This document shows, piece by piece, positions 46,845 through 57,615 of a stretch of 64,000 bases of DNA. Position numbers and translations under genes: made by a program. This stretch comes from Fasciola hepatica (taxonomy: Eukaryota; Platyhelminthes; Trematoda; Plagiorchiida; Fasciolidae): NCBI GenBank assembly GCA_948099385.1, contig CANUEZ040000156.1, positions 5,973,501-6,037,500 of the forward strand, read 5' to 3'. The notes under the pieces are model-generated. The model was not told where the DNA came from and did no database searches. It saw nothing but the letters and a program-made list of their open reading frames with translations. Numbering within the stretch: position 1 is the first letter of the stretch; every line of letters starts with the position of its first letter.

Positions 46845-48270
46845 CTAACTGCATGCATAATCGGAGAATAATACAAGGAAAACGTGAAAAATATTTGGCT
46901 GAACCGGTATTTTGGTTTGTATATAGCAGTGTTGGTGCTGGTGAGGAATTTCAAGCAATAGAAAAAAGTTGACGATTTGTGAGCGTTGATGCTGGTGAAC
47001 AAGCTTTTTTAGCCGAACTTGGGTGGGGATAAAGAACTGCATGCATTAAGGTCATAACAGAGAAGGCTAATGATCATCTACTGCCTTTCAACCAAACCTT
47101 TCATATGCGTGTTGGTGTTGAAACATATGTTGAAAGCACTGAACATAAATCTTGCCATAACCTGAAAGATGTTTGATGAATCCTGAAACAAGTTTAAAGT
47201 CTTTCACAAGCAAAGCTGGGAAGATAATCGGAAAAGCATATAGCCAAAGTGGTGATATGTATGCAAAAATGAAAAGTTTGAATAAATGAATATGGAGCAT
47301 GAGAAGACTTCAGAAGTAGCACGTAAGACGTTTAACGTCCAACTTTCAGAAAATTGCTGTGCCTTGATGGGACCAGGAAAGACGGTGACTTATACTAACT
47401 CCGAGGTACTGGGTAGTTGATAGATTATCAGGGTGTTCACCTTTTATGAGCAGATGTCAAATGGATGCAAGAAGTTCAGAAGTTTTGGTGCCACTGCGGA
47501 GAAAAAATAAGTTTTCGAAGCACTTGAAAAAGCTTATTTGTAGATTAGGATTAGCGAACCAGTTGGTGAGCTCAGTGACCCTATTCTGCACGATTGTTTG
47601 ATGAGTGTGAATAGAGGGGGACGTGCCGAGGATCACGTCGTCAGCACGCTTCATACACAAACTGTCATCACACGTGAGTATAGAAGAGATATACGTAGAC
47701 AAAGGAGTGACAGAATGGCTTCCTGTAAAACACCTGTTGCAGACAGAAGTGTCAACAAGGTCTGCTAATTATATCCGATAATTTTTTTAGTGGTTTTAAG
47801 AGTAGTCAGATAGCAAATGTATATGAGATGCATTGACTAAGCAGTTCTTAAGTACCTGAAGCAGTTTTTATCCGTCAACGCATGCAAATGCATCACTAAA
47901 GCCAAAAAGAACACTCTGATCGACCACTTTTGCGGTGTGGTGCGGATAAACCAGATAAGGTAAGTAATGCTAGAGCATCCAGTATCCAGTGGGAGCATCG
48001 GTGAGCAAACTGGCTGGGGTCCTTTGCAGTGATCTGCGGGGAGGTTCTACGCAGAACGACCTTTTCGAGCACTGAGGGCGAATGACGTACATCCGTTGTG
48101 ACACAATCTTGATGATCCTCTTTTAGGTAGCCGAATAATGGGGGCCATTTTGCAGCAGTCAGAAATGCCCCTTCAAGTCAAATACCTGGTGGATGGTTCC
48201 GACAGTACTAGAGACTGTTCCTCCACTTTTTTAGGATTATCGCTGGTGGACAGTCTGCACGGCTAGCCTT
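46845..48270 (-). pseudogene. LINE relic: RT and C-terminal part
   Basis: On minus from 48270, one can read an RT entry block (APIIRLPKRGSSRLCHNGCTSF, comparable to PIPK...ADLRPISVTP), then VVDQSVLFGFSDAFACVDG (motif A, where the first Asp position is degraded), YISSILTCDDSLCMKRADDVILGTS (motif C, with both catalytic Asp) and LTNWFANPNLQISFFKC. The C-terminal part YISPLWLYAFPIIFPALLVKDFKLV is at 47088-47300. The order is that of a CR1/Jockey-type RT. The reading needs several frame changes. No endonuclease is found upstream. Confidence 0.7.
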
Positions 48271-48779
48271 GTTTTTCGAGAGTTGGGTCAGTTCTTTGTA
48301 CACTTCTGGGACGGGAATAGAACCCGAGAGGGTTCTGCTGGCAGTTCACACATAAGTTGAATGTTACTACTGGTGGAATTGCAGTAGTGAAGCGTCAGTT
48401 ATGTTTTTCGTCATCTAACGCAGGTGGATCCTAAACCACTTAACTGCATATTGACTTTCCAGGTACCACGGCCCTTCTTATTCCAAGTTGTTCATCGTGC
48501 ATACAGGCAGTTGAGCCTCTGTGGTTCCATTTTGATAGAACTGGATAGCATGCTGACTGCAACAGCTGATGAGGCCTCTAAAACTTGTTGTTCGTTACTT
48601 CTCCTGACCATTTTACAACATCACCACGTTACCTGCCCCAATTGTACTTTAACTTTCGTTCATTGTTACAGAAACTTTGTTCCATTAAAGACATGCTTAT
48701 TATTGTATCATATATGTGCGACTACATCAGATCATTGAAATACTCAAACTAGTTGCTGGAACTCAGCTCTGGAAAGTCA

Positions 48780-49910
48780 GTTAGAAGTCAAATGAAAAGA
48801 AAGTCGGGAAAGCTAAACGAACTCCGCCGTAAATATCGAGGCGGATTGGAAATTTGGACTAAGGAAGCACGTTCTGTCAAGCATATGCTTACCAATCACC
48901 ATAAGCTCCAAAGTTCGATCACTGCTTGGTAAGCTGACCGAATTGGATCATTTTGTCTATTACCGGGAGTATAGTCAAATGGTTGTCATTTTCGGCAGCA
49001 AACCTGGCTCCACACTAATGTTGATAATGAAATTATCACACTGGATGATCTTGATTCCTTTCGCTTCGACCTCCCGGGAGCACACAGCAAACTTGAGGGA
49101 GGCGCTATAACTTCTATAAATGAACGACGGTATAAACGGACGAAAAGTATTTTTACATATTTCACATCTCACATCAGTGTCTCTGTTCTAGAGTGCAACC
49201 CTAAACACCTAAGTCGTCACACGTCTATAATTCTTGTTAACATATACATTTCTCCCACAAGTCCTCTTTCTGAGCTTGATGAACTTTCTGCTAGTCTCTA
49301 CAAATCTACAGAACATTCTTGACTCTTTCTAATGTGTTATCTGCGGCTATTTCAACAGGTTCAATGCGAGAATTTTATGTCCCCTGGCCTGACCAATATT
49401 CTTACTTTTCCCACCAGACTTGGTGCCAAGCTAGATCTTTGTCTTGGTAATAAGTGTGACTTGTTTCATACTGCTTGCCACCTCCAACTGGCAGTTCTGG
49501 TCACGCGATTTTAAAGGTTTCTTTAAGGACTTATTCTGAAAGTAGACCTATGTTCAACCCATAATGTTATCATCGATTGACTTCTATCACCATAGTACCA
49601 AAAAAGGGTACGTTGAAACTACACCCAACAGCTTGCACATCGGTTGCTCTTAAGGTGTTTGAATAGGTTATACTGAAGAAACTGTCGGCCCCGAATAATG
49701 TGTTGAACTCTAATCATTTTGCATATCGACAACCACGATCTACCCTAGATGCCCCAAACCTCTCTCACCCACTCTGTTTTATCATCTGTTGATAGCAGAA
49801 ACCAGGTAGTCAAGGTCTGTTTCTTTGATTATAGTGATGCATTTATTTGTGTTAACAGACCAAAATTACTCTATGTCTATAATGATACTAACAATAATAG
49901 TAATAGTATA
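48780..49910 (+). pseudogene. CR1-like LINE relic: endonuclease end and RT start
   Basis: The plus strand gives SVSVLECNPKHLSRHTSIILVNIYISP (endonuclease, comparable to VIAVYRPP), then GLTNILTFPTRLGAKLDLCLGN at 49389-49460, the usual end of the endonuclease. The RT begins with a degraded QLAHRLLLRCLNRLY, then QTSLTHSVLSSVDSRNQVVKVCFFDYSDAFICVNRPKLL (49750-49880), where FDYSDAF is motif A with its Asp. Similarity stops at an AT-rich repeat near 49880-49910, before motif B. It faces away from the LINE relic at 46.8-48.3 kb and cannot be its other half without an inversion. Confidence 0.75.
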
Positions 49911-52399
49911 TTTCGGGTGGGCCCGAGGCACGCTACAATGCATGTTCAAGTTATGCAATTGGTGCCAGAATCGGGATTTGCAGGAGGGTAAAATAAGTGC
50001 TCACAGAGAACTATAGCAGAAAGTAGAAGTGGACTAAAATGATGACAGCGCTCAACAAATTTAAAACTCAAGGTCAGATGATCAGTTCTTCTATTGCCGA
50101 GTGAAGCCAGTTGGAAACCTAGGATAGATGCATGAATGATACCAGCGATAATGACAAAGGATGAAAATTTGAATATATTCAAGGGATGTATTGTTTATCT
50201 TCGTAAAAAGAGGAATTTGTCGAGTGGAATATAAAATGTCCTGTGCACGCTGCAGGATGTGAAAGACATTAGGATAGAGAACTCCACAGTGTACTAGAAT
50301 GAGACGGCTGGGGTAAGCTTCCGGCGAATTGTTCAGTTTATAATGGGTATGTCGATAAATGGAAATACGTTGATAAATCGACCTGAGGTCCATTATAGGG
50401 TGATTGAGGAGGGGAGTGGCATGCCAAAGTCATAAGGTAGTATAGTATTCGTAAGTGCATTGATGACTATTATGATGGACAGATCACGCGATAACCGTAG
50501 AAATACAGCCACAGGGCTAGTGAGTCTCAGACGACGAATAGGAGTGGGACTTCGAGTATAGAGCAAAACCTATCAGTTAGCTGAGATGGCGGTACAAATT
50601 AGTGGCTGGATACTGGCGGGATCAGATATATAGCAAACAGATTATGCTTCTCGAGGGAGAGAATGACTACCAGAATGTAGATGAAAGGAAAAAGACGGAG
50701 GGAAGGAAGTAGGCGAAAAGGAAATTGTTGGACAAGAAATATTAAAGCGTAAATGGAAGGTAAATCAATATGGAGTGCTTAACTACATCTATCACAGAGA
50801 TGTTTAGTTTTTGATGGAAAAATGATAGACTAGGGGACAAGTAAGTGTACATCGATAGATGGAGGCTCAGTAATGAGTACTATGCGAAAATGACGAGTGA
50901 ATAAAGCTACATAACGTGTATCAGGGAAGGCGGCTGTATATCAACGGCTACGGAATGAAATAAAATACCTTAGCTAACGAAAACAAGGGTAGAATTCAGA
51001 GGCTGGATACAAGACCAGATCCAGTTATGCACCATACGAATGGCACATATGGAGGGAGAGAGAAACTGCTGAAATGAGGGAGAAAAAAGTGATATTGTGG
51101 TAGGTGGAGGTGAGTGTAAAACTTTTAACGACCATTTTGACAGGTGAGATATGTGGTGGTAATAAAGCTGAGAAGCTGCATCAGAAATATATCTGAGGCG
51201 TTCAGATGTGGAGAAGACATAGTGATCTGCAAAATTAGAGCAATCAGTTGGACCGATGAAGAGTGAAGATAATCACTTATCACCTCATGGCCACAGGAAG
51301 ACTAAGGAAAGATATTTCAGCGCGGGACGTGGTTTTGTGATTGTGGTAAGTGAATGAACAGTGACAATAAATGGGCCAATGAATGAATATTATTAGCGAG
51401 TTCTAACATGTGGAGAGGATACGTTTAGGAACTGGACAGAGGAGTAGACAGAAGTGTACCTTAGGAAGGTAGACAATGAAACACATGCTAAGATAGATGA
51501 GTTCTTATAAAAGCAGCCACTGTATGTAACATAAAAGATGGACTTTAGATAGAGGGGAAAGCTATTCACTGTTCAGTATATAGACGGAGTGATAAATTTT
51601 GTCTTACTCGTCAAGGGAACGTTATAGCGTCCGTATCGAGAGCAGGCCAGGAGAGAAACCGGCAATAACTGGAGAGGAACAAAGTTAATGACGTGAATGC
51701 AGCAAACGTGCAAGCATAAAAATGGAATTATATGGTCCATCAGCGGTGGAAGTGGGTGGGACTGATCGTGCGCTGAAAGCCCACTTCTGGAGGCAGGAGA
51801 TGCGATCCGCCAAACTAGTTGAGCCCTGACATCGTTGCAGATATTCCGCAGGCCCGATGTGCGCCAGCCAAAGCGGTGGATCTGACCGCGTCCCGCGCCC
51901 TTGGGATTAGAATGAGTTTTGGTAAAGGGGTGATATAAAGTGGTCTAGGTTCTGGTGGTCAGGCTGGGGGAATCCTAGGGAGTGGAGCCCGTGGGAAACC
52001 AGTAGCCTGACGGATGAAGATCAAGTCGTACGGAAAATCCACTAGTTCTATCCAGCGAGAATGAGTTCCAATTTATTATCAATGCAATGAAGTAAACGAT
52101 TATGGTCCTTGAGGGGTAAGTTCTGGAAGCAGAATGGAAAAGGCTGCAGTCTGGCAGTACTGCAAGCCGTGGGTTTAAGGCCAGACATATGACAATTTTA
52201 TCATGCAACAACCTGTGCCAATGAAGGGGTTCGTGATAACTTAAGTGAGCAATCATACATTAGGGCTAGATTTCAGGGTTAAACGACAAACGTAAACGAG
52301 AATAGAACGGTCCTGGCGACAGACTGTCTACTGGAAAATAGTTGTTAAGGTACTCGTCCGTATCCCAGACCAAGTTCGTACGCCCGAGTAATAGACATA
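49911..52399. other. No gene recognised; purine-rich plus strand
   Basis: The plus strand at 50400-51750 is rich in A and G, with recurring gaatgaatga- and gagaagat-like words but no clear tandem period. A frame on minus at 50091-50393 has a faint likeness to a LINE C-terminus (LILVHCGVLYPNVF), too weak to call. A repeat core shared with 42.7 kb lies at 51810-51905. Confidence 0.4.
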
Positions 52400-53455
52400 T
52401 AAGGATCATGCACCAGACTGAGTTTTTGTACCGTAAGCAGTTTACCACTTTCTTTTTTGAATGCTAAACAGGCTGAAGATAGCAGCCTAATTGGCCTTGA
52501 AAGCTTGTTCCAAAGTGAAGACTATTTAGTGATAAAGAAATTAGATCGCATCGCAGTCCTAGAGACTGGAATCAAGACCACCGAGTCCCTATGTCGTAAA
52601 GAATAGTTGGAGGGAGTTTTGAACTGGGAGGCTGAATGCCAAGATGTTTCATTATATTGCAAAACAAAGACAGGTTCATTCGCGGATGGCGTAGCCATGG
52701 GGGTTCTAGCTGCCATATACCACACGGTTCTACTCAAATTCGGAGTGACGAATATCCTGCTTGGTAAACCTACGTTGTGCTTTCTCAATTGCTAATCTAT
52801 CAATCTGCCGAATATTAAAGAAGACGACAGTGCAGTATTCCAAAAGTGGTCTAACACGAGTGCTAAAAATGCCTAGGTTGAACTCCTGGAGACCGAGGGT
52901 TCTAATTATCAGGACAATTACCTGTCTAGCTCTAGCAACCTGTACTGCTGTGTGTTAGGAGAGATGAAATGTACACAAATATTGTAGTACCGATTCCCTT
53001 GCTTCCAGACGGTTGGAGGTCAACTGATAAATAATTTTAAACGTCCTTGTAGAAACCTGACATTTGTACTCAAGGGTACAACTTTCAGCAGCGGAGAATA
53101 TCATCCACCATTGGTTGCTCCGAGAAGCTAGGGACAGCAGACCGCTTGATATGTCAGCAATGGTAAACGCTGAGGCACTGGGTTCAAAGGAGTATATATT
53201 TATAATTTCGCCTTCAAAAAAGAATGTATCACCCTGCTTGATGACGTTAAAAATGTCGTTTAAATATGTAAGAAAAATTAGAAGACCTGGGACACTACCC
53301 TGAACAACATCACTAGTTACCGGTAGAGATAACGATAAACTGCCATCCACGTCCACCACCTGTTCTCGAGATGTTAGGTATGATGAAAACCAACTCAGAA
53401 TTGGGTTAAAAATTCCGTAGGTTTTCTTCTTAGTAATTAGTTTGTTATGGGAAAC
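52400..53455 (-). pseudogene. CR1-like LINE, 3' half (RT motif B to C-terminus)
   Basis: This is the downstream part of the LINE interrupted by the gypsy element. On minus from 53455: VSHNKLITKKKTYGI and LLSWFSSYLTSRE-like sequence, then PVTSDVVQGSVPG (motif B) and LTYLNDIFNVIKQGDTFFFEGEIINIYSF, where motif C should read ADD but has EGE (near 53207-53215), so the RT is catalytically dead. SNQWWMIFSAAES follows. The C-terminal block LRHRDSVVLIPVSRTAMRSNFF, then SLWNKLSRP, lies at 52450-52640. The 3' end of the LINE is not certain, probably 52280-52450. Confidence 0.85.
53451..53455. repeat. 5-bp target-site duplication, left (GAAAC)
   Basis: GAAAC precedes the 5' LTR and recurs at 57611-57615. 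Removing one copy with the gypsy element restores the LINE reading frame. Confidence 0.8.
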
Positions 53456-53658
53456 TGTGGCGACTGTTAATGACAGTGCATCTTGTTGTTTTATTGCACC
53501 TGCATGTTTAGGTACATTACGACTGCGCAGAATACGAGTTCGAGTGTAAGCCTACCAAGTAGGTGTTTTTGATTTTCAATTTTGCCTAGTTCGGGCAGGA
53601 TTTATATTGCGTTCATTACGAATAGTACGTCTACTCCAGTTCAATTCTTCATTGCCAT
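53456..53658 (+). repeat. 5' LTR of Ty3/gypsy element
   Basis: Begins TGTGGCGACTGTTAATGACAG. Aligned over its full length to 57408-57608 with roughly 20 percent differences by hand count. The block AGAATACGAGTTCGAGTG is shared exactly. Confidence 0.85.
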
Positions 53659-53917
53659 ATCTGGCATCGCGGTGATAAACCCTGCCATAGATTCTTGTGC
53701 CTCTGAATAATCATGAGACTTCACGTGAAGTTAAAGATCACCTGAAAAGTTTCGAATTCTGCAGTTTGACGCGAAAAAATGTGGGTCCCGAGAAAATACT
53801 GCTCATTTCTTGTCTGCCATCGGAAAGAATAGTAATTCTCTTGTGAAAAATTTAGCTTTTCCTAATTCACCTACTTCTTAGCCGTACGAAGTCCTCTGAG
53901 ATTTGCTTCTTTGACAC

Positions 53918-54814
53918 TTGCAGCCAGCTAACTCCGAAGTTTTGAAACGAGCGAAATTTCATTCATTGGTTCGTGAGGATCAGCAGCCCATCCGCGATTG
54001 CATTTTGCAACTGCAAAATCAGGCCTTTCGGTGTAAATTTGGCGACCAGTTATCAATTCATTTAGGTGATCGATTGAATGCCGGAATCAATTGTGTTGAT
54101 TTACAAAGACAATTACTGTTGATTCCAGATTGCACATTCCAGTCCGCTAAACTCTTGTACAAACGATTTCAAGATGTGAACGCAGTTGTTCATGCCAAGC
54201 CGTCCATATTGTTTAACCCTGTCAATGCCCAGAAGCCAACATCCCAAAAGCTGCACAGATTCAAACGCCTTCATGAACCAAATAGTAAGAGAAATTCGTC
54301 GTCTCAGCAACAGAGAAACCATTAGCGATGGAATAATGGTCAGTCTTTTGGTGCGAAGCATTCACGTTTGACTTGTCGCTTTTATAAGGTTACATGTCAT
54401 AAATGCGGCAAAATTGACCATATTCAGTCCGTTTGCCGAAGTGCTAGGGTTTGTGTAACTGATAGTTCCAGTACTCAATCTCGTTTGTCTCCTGCTTTTC
54501 ACTCTCAATCCCTAGCCGTAAACAGTTTATATTCATCTTGTCATGTTACTCGCACCTGTGTTGTTAGCCATTCCATTAAACATTCATTCATGTTGGATAC
54601 CGGCAGTGTAGAGTCGTCCATTTTTAATTCTGTTATTCAGCGTTTCCAACCCTTTGTAAGTAATAAACCTGTTAACATTTCCGTGAAAGTTATTACTGTT
54701 CATGATTTTCATGTATTACGGAACTATCTCCTACCGACTCCAAATCCAAAACTTGTCAGTGCTCATTCTTTGTCATTGACCAACAGTTCTCAATTATTGG
54801 TCTTAATCGCATGA
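53918..54814 (+). pseudogene. Gypsy Gag, zinc knuckle and protease
   Basis: The frame 53918-54325 reads as Gag capsid-like sequence (VREDQQPIRDCILQLQNQAFRC, FQSAKLLYKRFQDVNA). Capsid similarity begins a little upstream of its first Met. A frameshift leads to 54368-54814, with the nucleocapsid knuckle CHKCGKIDHIQSVC (54395-54436, the Cys-x2-Cys-x4-His-x4-Cys form) and the aspartic protease motif FMLDTGSVES (Asp at 54596). This finger type differs from the CHCC finger of the CsRn1-like relic at 34.6 kb, so two gypsy lineages are present. Stops near 54325 and 54814 make it non-functional. Confidence 0.85.
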
Positions 54815-55000
54815 AGAAGTTTCACATTTCCTTGTCGTTCTTCTCTGATTGTCATCATTCCCTTCTGTGAAAGTTGATTTTCGAGTGTTCCAGGGCTCCA
54901 GGTGGCATCGAGATGGCGCCCTTTGTTCTTGAGGTATCGGGGCCTACAGAATTTCTTAAAAGTCGGATATTACCTTTAGGATTGCGTAAATCAGTAATCA

Positions 55001-56145
55001 GTGATCGCGAAAGTTGTCGTAACACAAGTGAGTGGGTCATCCTGGGCTACACGAATTGTGACCGCATCGAAGAGGGATGGGAAAACTCGGAGAGTTTGTG
55101 GAGATTGTCGCATTACCGTGAATAAATTCCAGAAGCAAACCAGCTGTTCTACCGTGGAACCGGAAGACATTCTGCATCAGTTCCACGGTTCAAAATTCCA
55201 TTCCAAATTGGATCCTAAAGATGCATTTCTGCAAATACCACTTGACGAGAAATCCCGTGAGTTCACAACAATTAGTACACCTTTTGGACTATTTCAGTAT
55301 AACATTTTACCTTTTGCTCTCAGTATGTCACCAAAAGCCATTGATTCTCCCATTTCTGGTTTCTAAGGTGTCGTCGCTTACCAAGACGATATCACTGTCC
55401 ACGCACCAACCAGGGAATTATATGAAGAATGCTTGTGTTTGTTGCTTGAACAGTTCCGTGTAAATAATGTTGCTATTATTCCCGACAAATGTGTTTTTTC
55501 AACCACTCATTTGACATGTTTAGGATATCTGGTAGACCAATATGCATTCCGACCAGACCCCGACCGTTGTTCCATTTAACTGCATGCACCTTCACCTACA
55601 TCTCATCAGGAACTTCGTTCGTCGTTAGGTTCACTGCATTATTTTTCCAGATTCATTCCAGATCCTCTTCGCAAACAGAATTTTCGTGTGACATTCGTTC
55701 ACAAAACCCATTTAGGTGGTCCCTGTACATGAGTGAGCACTTCGACAGTTGCTCAGTTTCCTTTCTACCAATGCCATCTAACATGCATTTCCACCCAAGT
55801 TGCCATCTACTGTCATCACGGATGCTTCTCCCGCTGGCATCGAAGCTGTGCTCGAATAAAATAGTCATCTAGTGCTAGGCATTTGGCATAGACTCAGTCC
55901 TTCAGAACGTGAATACTCCCAAACACAATGCGAGGTTCTGGCTGTGTTTTGGGCAGTCACTTGATAACACAAATACTTGTTTGGGTCACACTTCACGTCA
56001 GTGACTGATCAAGAAGCATGGAAGTTCATTTACGATCTACAGACTTCGTCAGCGAAATCATCTGAGACCATTGTTCAATGGTGGAATGTTGCATTTAGTT
56101 CATATTCTTATGACATTCAACACCGTGAAACAAAACTGTTCCTCA
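55001..56145 (+). pseudogene. Gypsy reverse transcriptase and RNase H, degraded
   Basis: The frame 55001-55366 has FHSKLDPKDAFLQIPLDE (RT motif A, first Asp), then TTISTPFGLFQYNILPFALSM (motif B region). After a stop, the YQDD box (55379-55390) gives motif C with both Asp, followed by a recognisable VFSTTHLTCLGYLVD and SLGSLHYFSRFIPD. RNase H is nearly unreadable: only scattered blocks survive between 55600 and 56140. This is the worst preserved part of the element. Confidence 0.8.
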
Positions 56146-56146
56146 T

Positions 56147-57379
56147 GTGGACTATTTGTCTCGTTACGCCGCTTCGGAGGAAACCTCCTCTGGCTGTTTT
56201 TTAACTCAACCACTTCCTCTGAACCGATCCGATCTAGTTCGTGAAACCCGGAAGTATTATCATGTCATTTTGTCTTACGTTCGACATGGTTGGAAAGTGG
56301 ATGTCAAACGTCGATTCCCGGAGTTGTACAAGCGTGGCGAAGGCATTTCGATGACTTGTGATGGTGTTTTGTGTTTCAATGATCGCATTATTATACCACC
56401 TACATTGCGGTCAGCCGTTCCGACTGAGTTGCATTCCGGACATCTTGGTATTGAAGAGATCAAGTCCTTGGCCCGACTTACCTGTTGGTGGCCTGAATTG
56501 AACAGTGACTTATGGCAGTTTGCTAAACGTTGTACCTACTGTGCGAATAAAATTCATTCCCAACCTTCCAAGTGGACTCCGTGGCCCATATCATGCGAGG
56601 CCTGGCAGCGTGTTCATGCCGACTACTGCGGGCCATTCATGAACAAGTGCTACGCCCTAGCCATCATCGATTCTTATTCCAAGTGACCCGAGCTTCACTT
56701 CGCTACCTCAGCGAGCTCTAGTTTTACTATTACTGCACTTCGCAAGACATTTAGCCGAGAAGGCGTACCATATGCATTGGTTACCGATAACGGGAGTCAT
56801 TTCACTGCTCAAAATGTGACAAATTGGTTGAAGTCCATGGTTTGTCATCATGTGTTAACTCTTGCACGTCATCCGCAGTCAATTGGCATTGCTGAAAATT
56901 TTGTGCGAACGTTACAGAGTGCTATCAAATCCACAAGTGTAGGAACATTCAGCGAACTCGAAAGAACTGTGGACAATTTCCTAATGCATTATCACAGTTC
57001 TATCCATTCAACCACGGGTAGTAGTCCGGCGAGGATGTCCAAGAGTGATACACTACGCACTAGCTTACTCCAGCTCGAGTCCTCGGAAGTTGCTTACCAC
57101 AGAGAGGGAATGATTTGAGACCCTCAACAGGCGTTGTAATTAAGCAACTCGGGAAAAGACTGTCAGATTTTGGATCTCAATGATGGTTCCATTCATCGAA
57201 GACATGTAGATCAGATTACCTTTATTGCTGTTCCCCATTGTAATCCGGTTGATACTAATTCTGGTCTTTATAAGTCTTTTCCATATGTCAATGATCCCGG
57301 TTCAAATTCCAGTTCAAAAGAAACAATCCGAAGATCGGAACGTTCACAGAACAAAGAGTGCCGTAATTACAATAAATAA
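56147..57379 (+). pseudogene. Gypsy integrase, best preserved part of pol
   Basis: The frame 56147-56686 includes the zinc-binding HHCC set (LHSGHLGIEEI, then RCTYCANK) and the first catalytic Asp (HADYCGPF, codon 56621). A stop (TGA near 56684) interrupts it. The frame 56777-57118 has the second Asp (VTDNGSHF, codon 56786) and the Glu (IAENFVRTLQ, codon 56894); 35 residues separate these two, the canonical D-D-35-E spacing. The C-terminal frame 57170-57379 (DLNDGSIHRRHVDQI) is the SH3-like end. All catalytic residues are kept despite the stops. From 56849 on, this part is almost identical to the inverted copy at 62.5-63.3 kb. Confidence 0.88.
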
Positions 57380-57407
57380 CCCCGAACTTCATTCTAGCTG
57401 CGGCGGA

Positions 57408-57608
57408 TGCGGCGATTGCTAATGACAGTATTTCCTGTTGTTTCATTGCATCCGCATGTTTATGTACATTACGATTACTCAGAATACGAGTTCGAGTGAG
57501 TGCCCATCCAGTCGGTGTTTTGATCTCCAATCGCGCGTAGTTCGAGCAGGAGCTATACTGCTTTGATTGCGAATAGTACGTCTACTGCAGTTCGGTTTTT
57601 AGTTACCA
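57408..57608 (+). repeat. 3' LTR of Ty3/gypsy element
   Basis: Begins TGCGGCGATTGCTAATGACAG. Up to about 57571 it matches the inverted copy at 62.54-62.71 kb almost perfectly; the last 37 bases or so differ from it. Confidence 0.87.
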
Positions 57609-57610
57609 TA

Positions 57611-57615
57611 GAAAC
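57611..57615. repeat. 5-bp target-site duplication, right (GAAAC)
   Basis: Matches 53451-53455; codes for part of the Val-Ser in the LINE RT block AFERVSHNKL when one copy is removed. Confidence 0.8.

Larger units (their letters stand above)
53456..57610 (+). mobile_element. Ty3/gypsy retrotransposon inserted in the CR1-like LINE
   Basis: The element has two LTRs of about 200 bp, a possible primer site (TGGCATCGCGGTGAT, from 53663) just after the 5' LTR, and degraded gag, protease, RT, RNase H and integrase in the usual Ty3/gypsy order. It is flanked by GAAAC. LTR ends are placed at TG...CA (53456-53658 and 57408-57608); two extra bases (TA) separate the 3' end from the target copy, so the true end may be CATA. 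The LTRs differ at about 40 of 203 positions, so the insertion is old or the LTRs come from different subfamilies. No pol frame is continuous. Confidence 0.88.

Noticed and set aside
50091..50393. Minus-strand frame resembling a LINE C-terminus (LILVHCGVLYPNVF)
   Set aside because: Only one short block is similar and nothing upstream or downstream supports it.
8357..55625. Hammerhead ribozymes, which occur in some Penelope-like elements: CTGATGA cores near 8360, 27784, 35293 and 48565 (plus) and TCATCAG near 8645, 26229, 30025, 45065 and 55617
   Set aside because: None is followed by a short stem and GAAA at the proper distance, with a matching cleavage stem.
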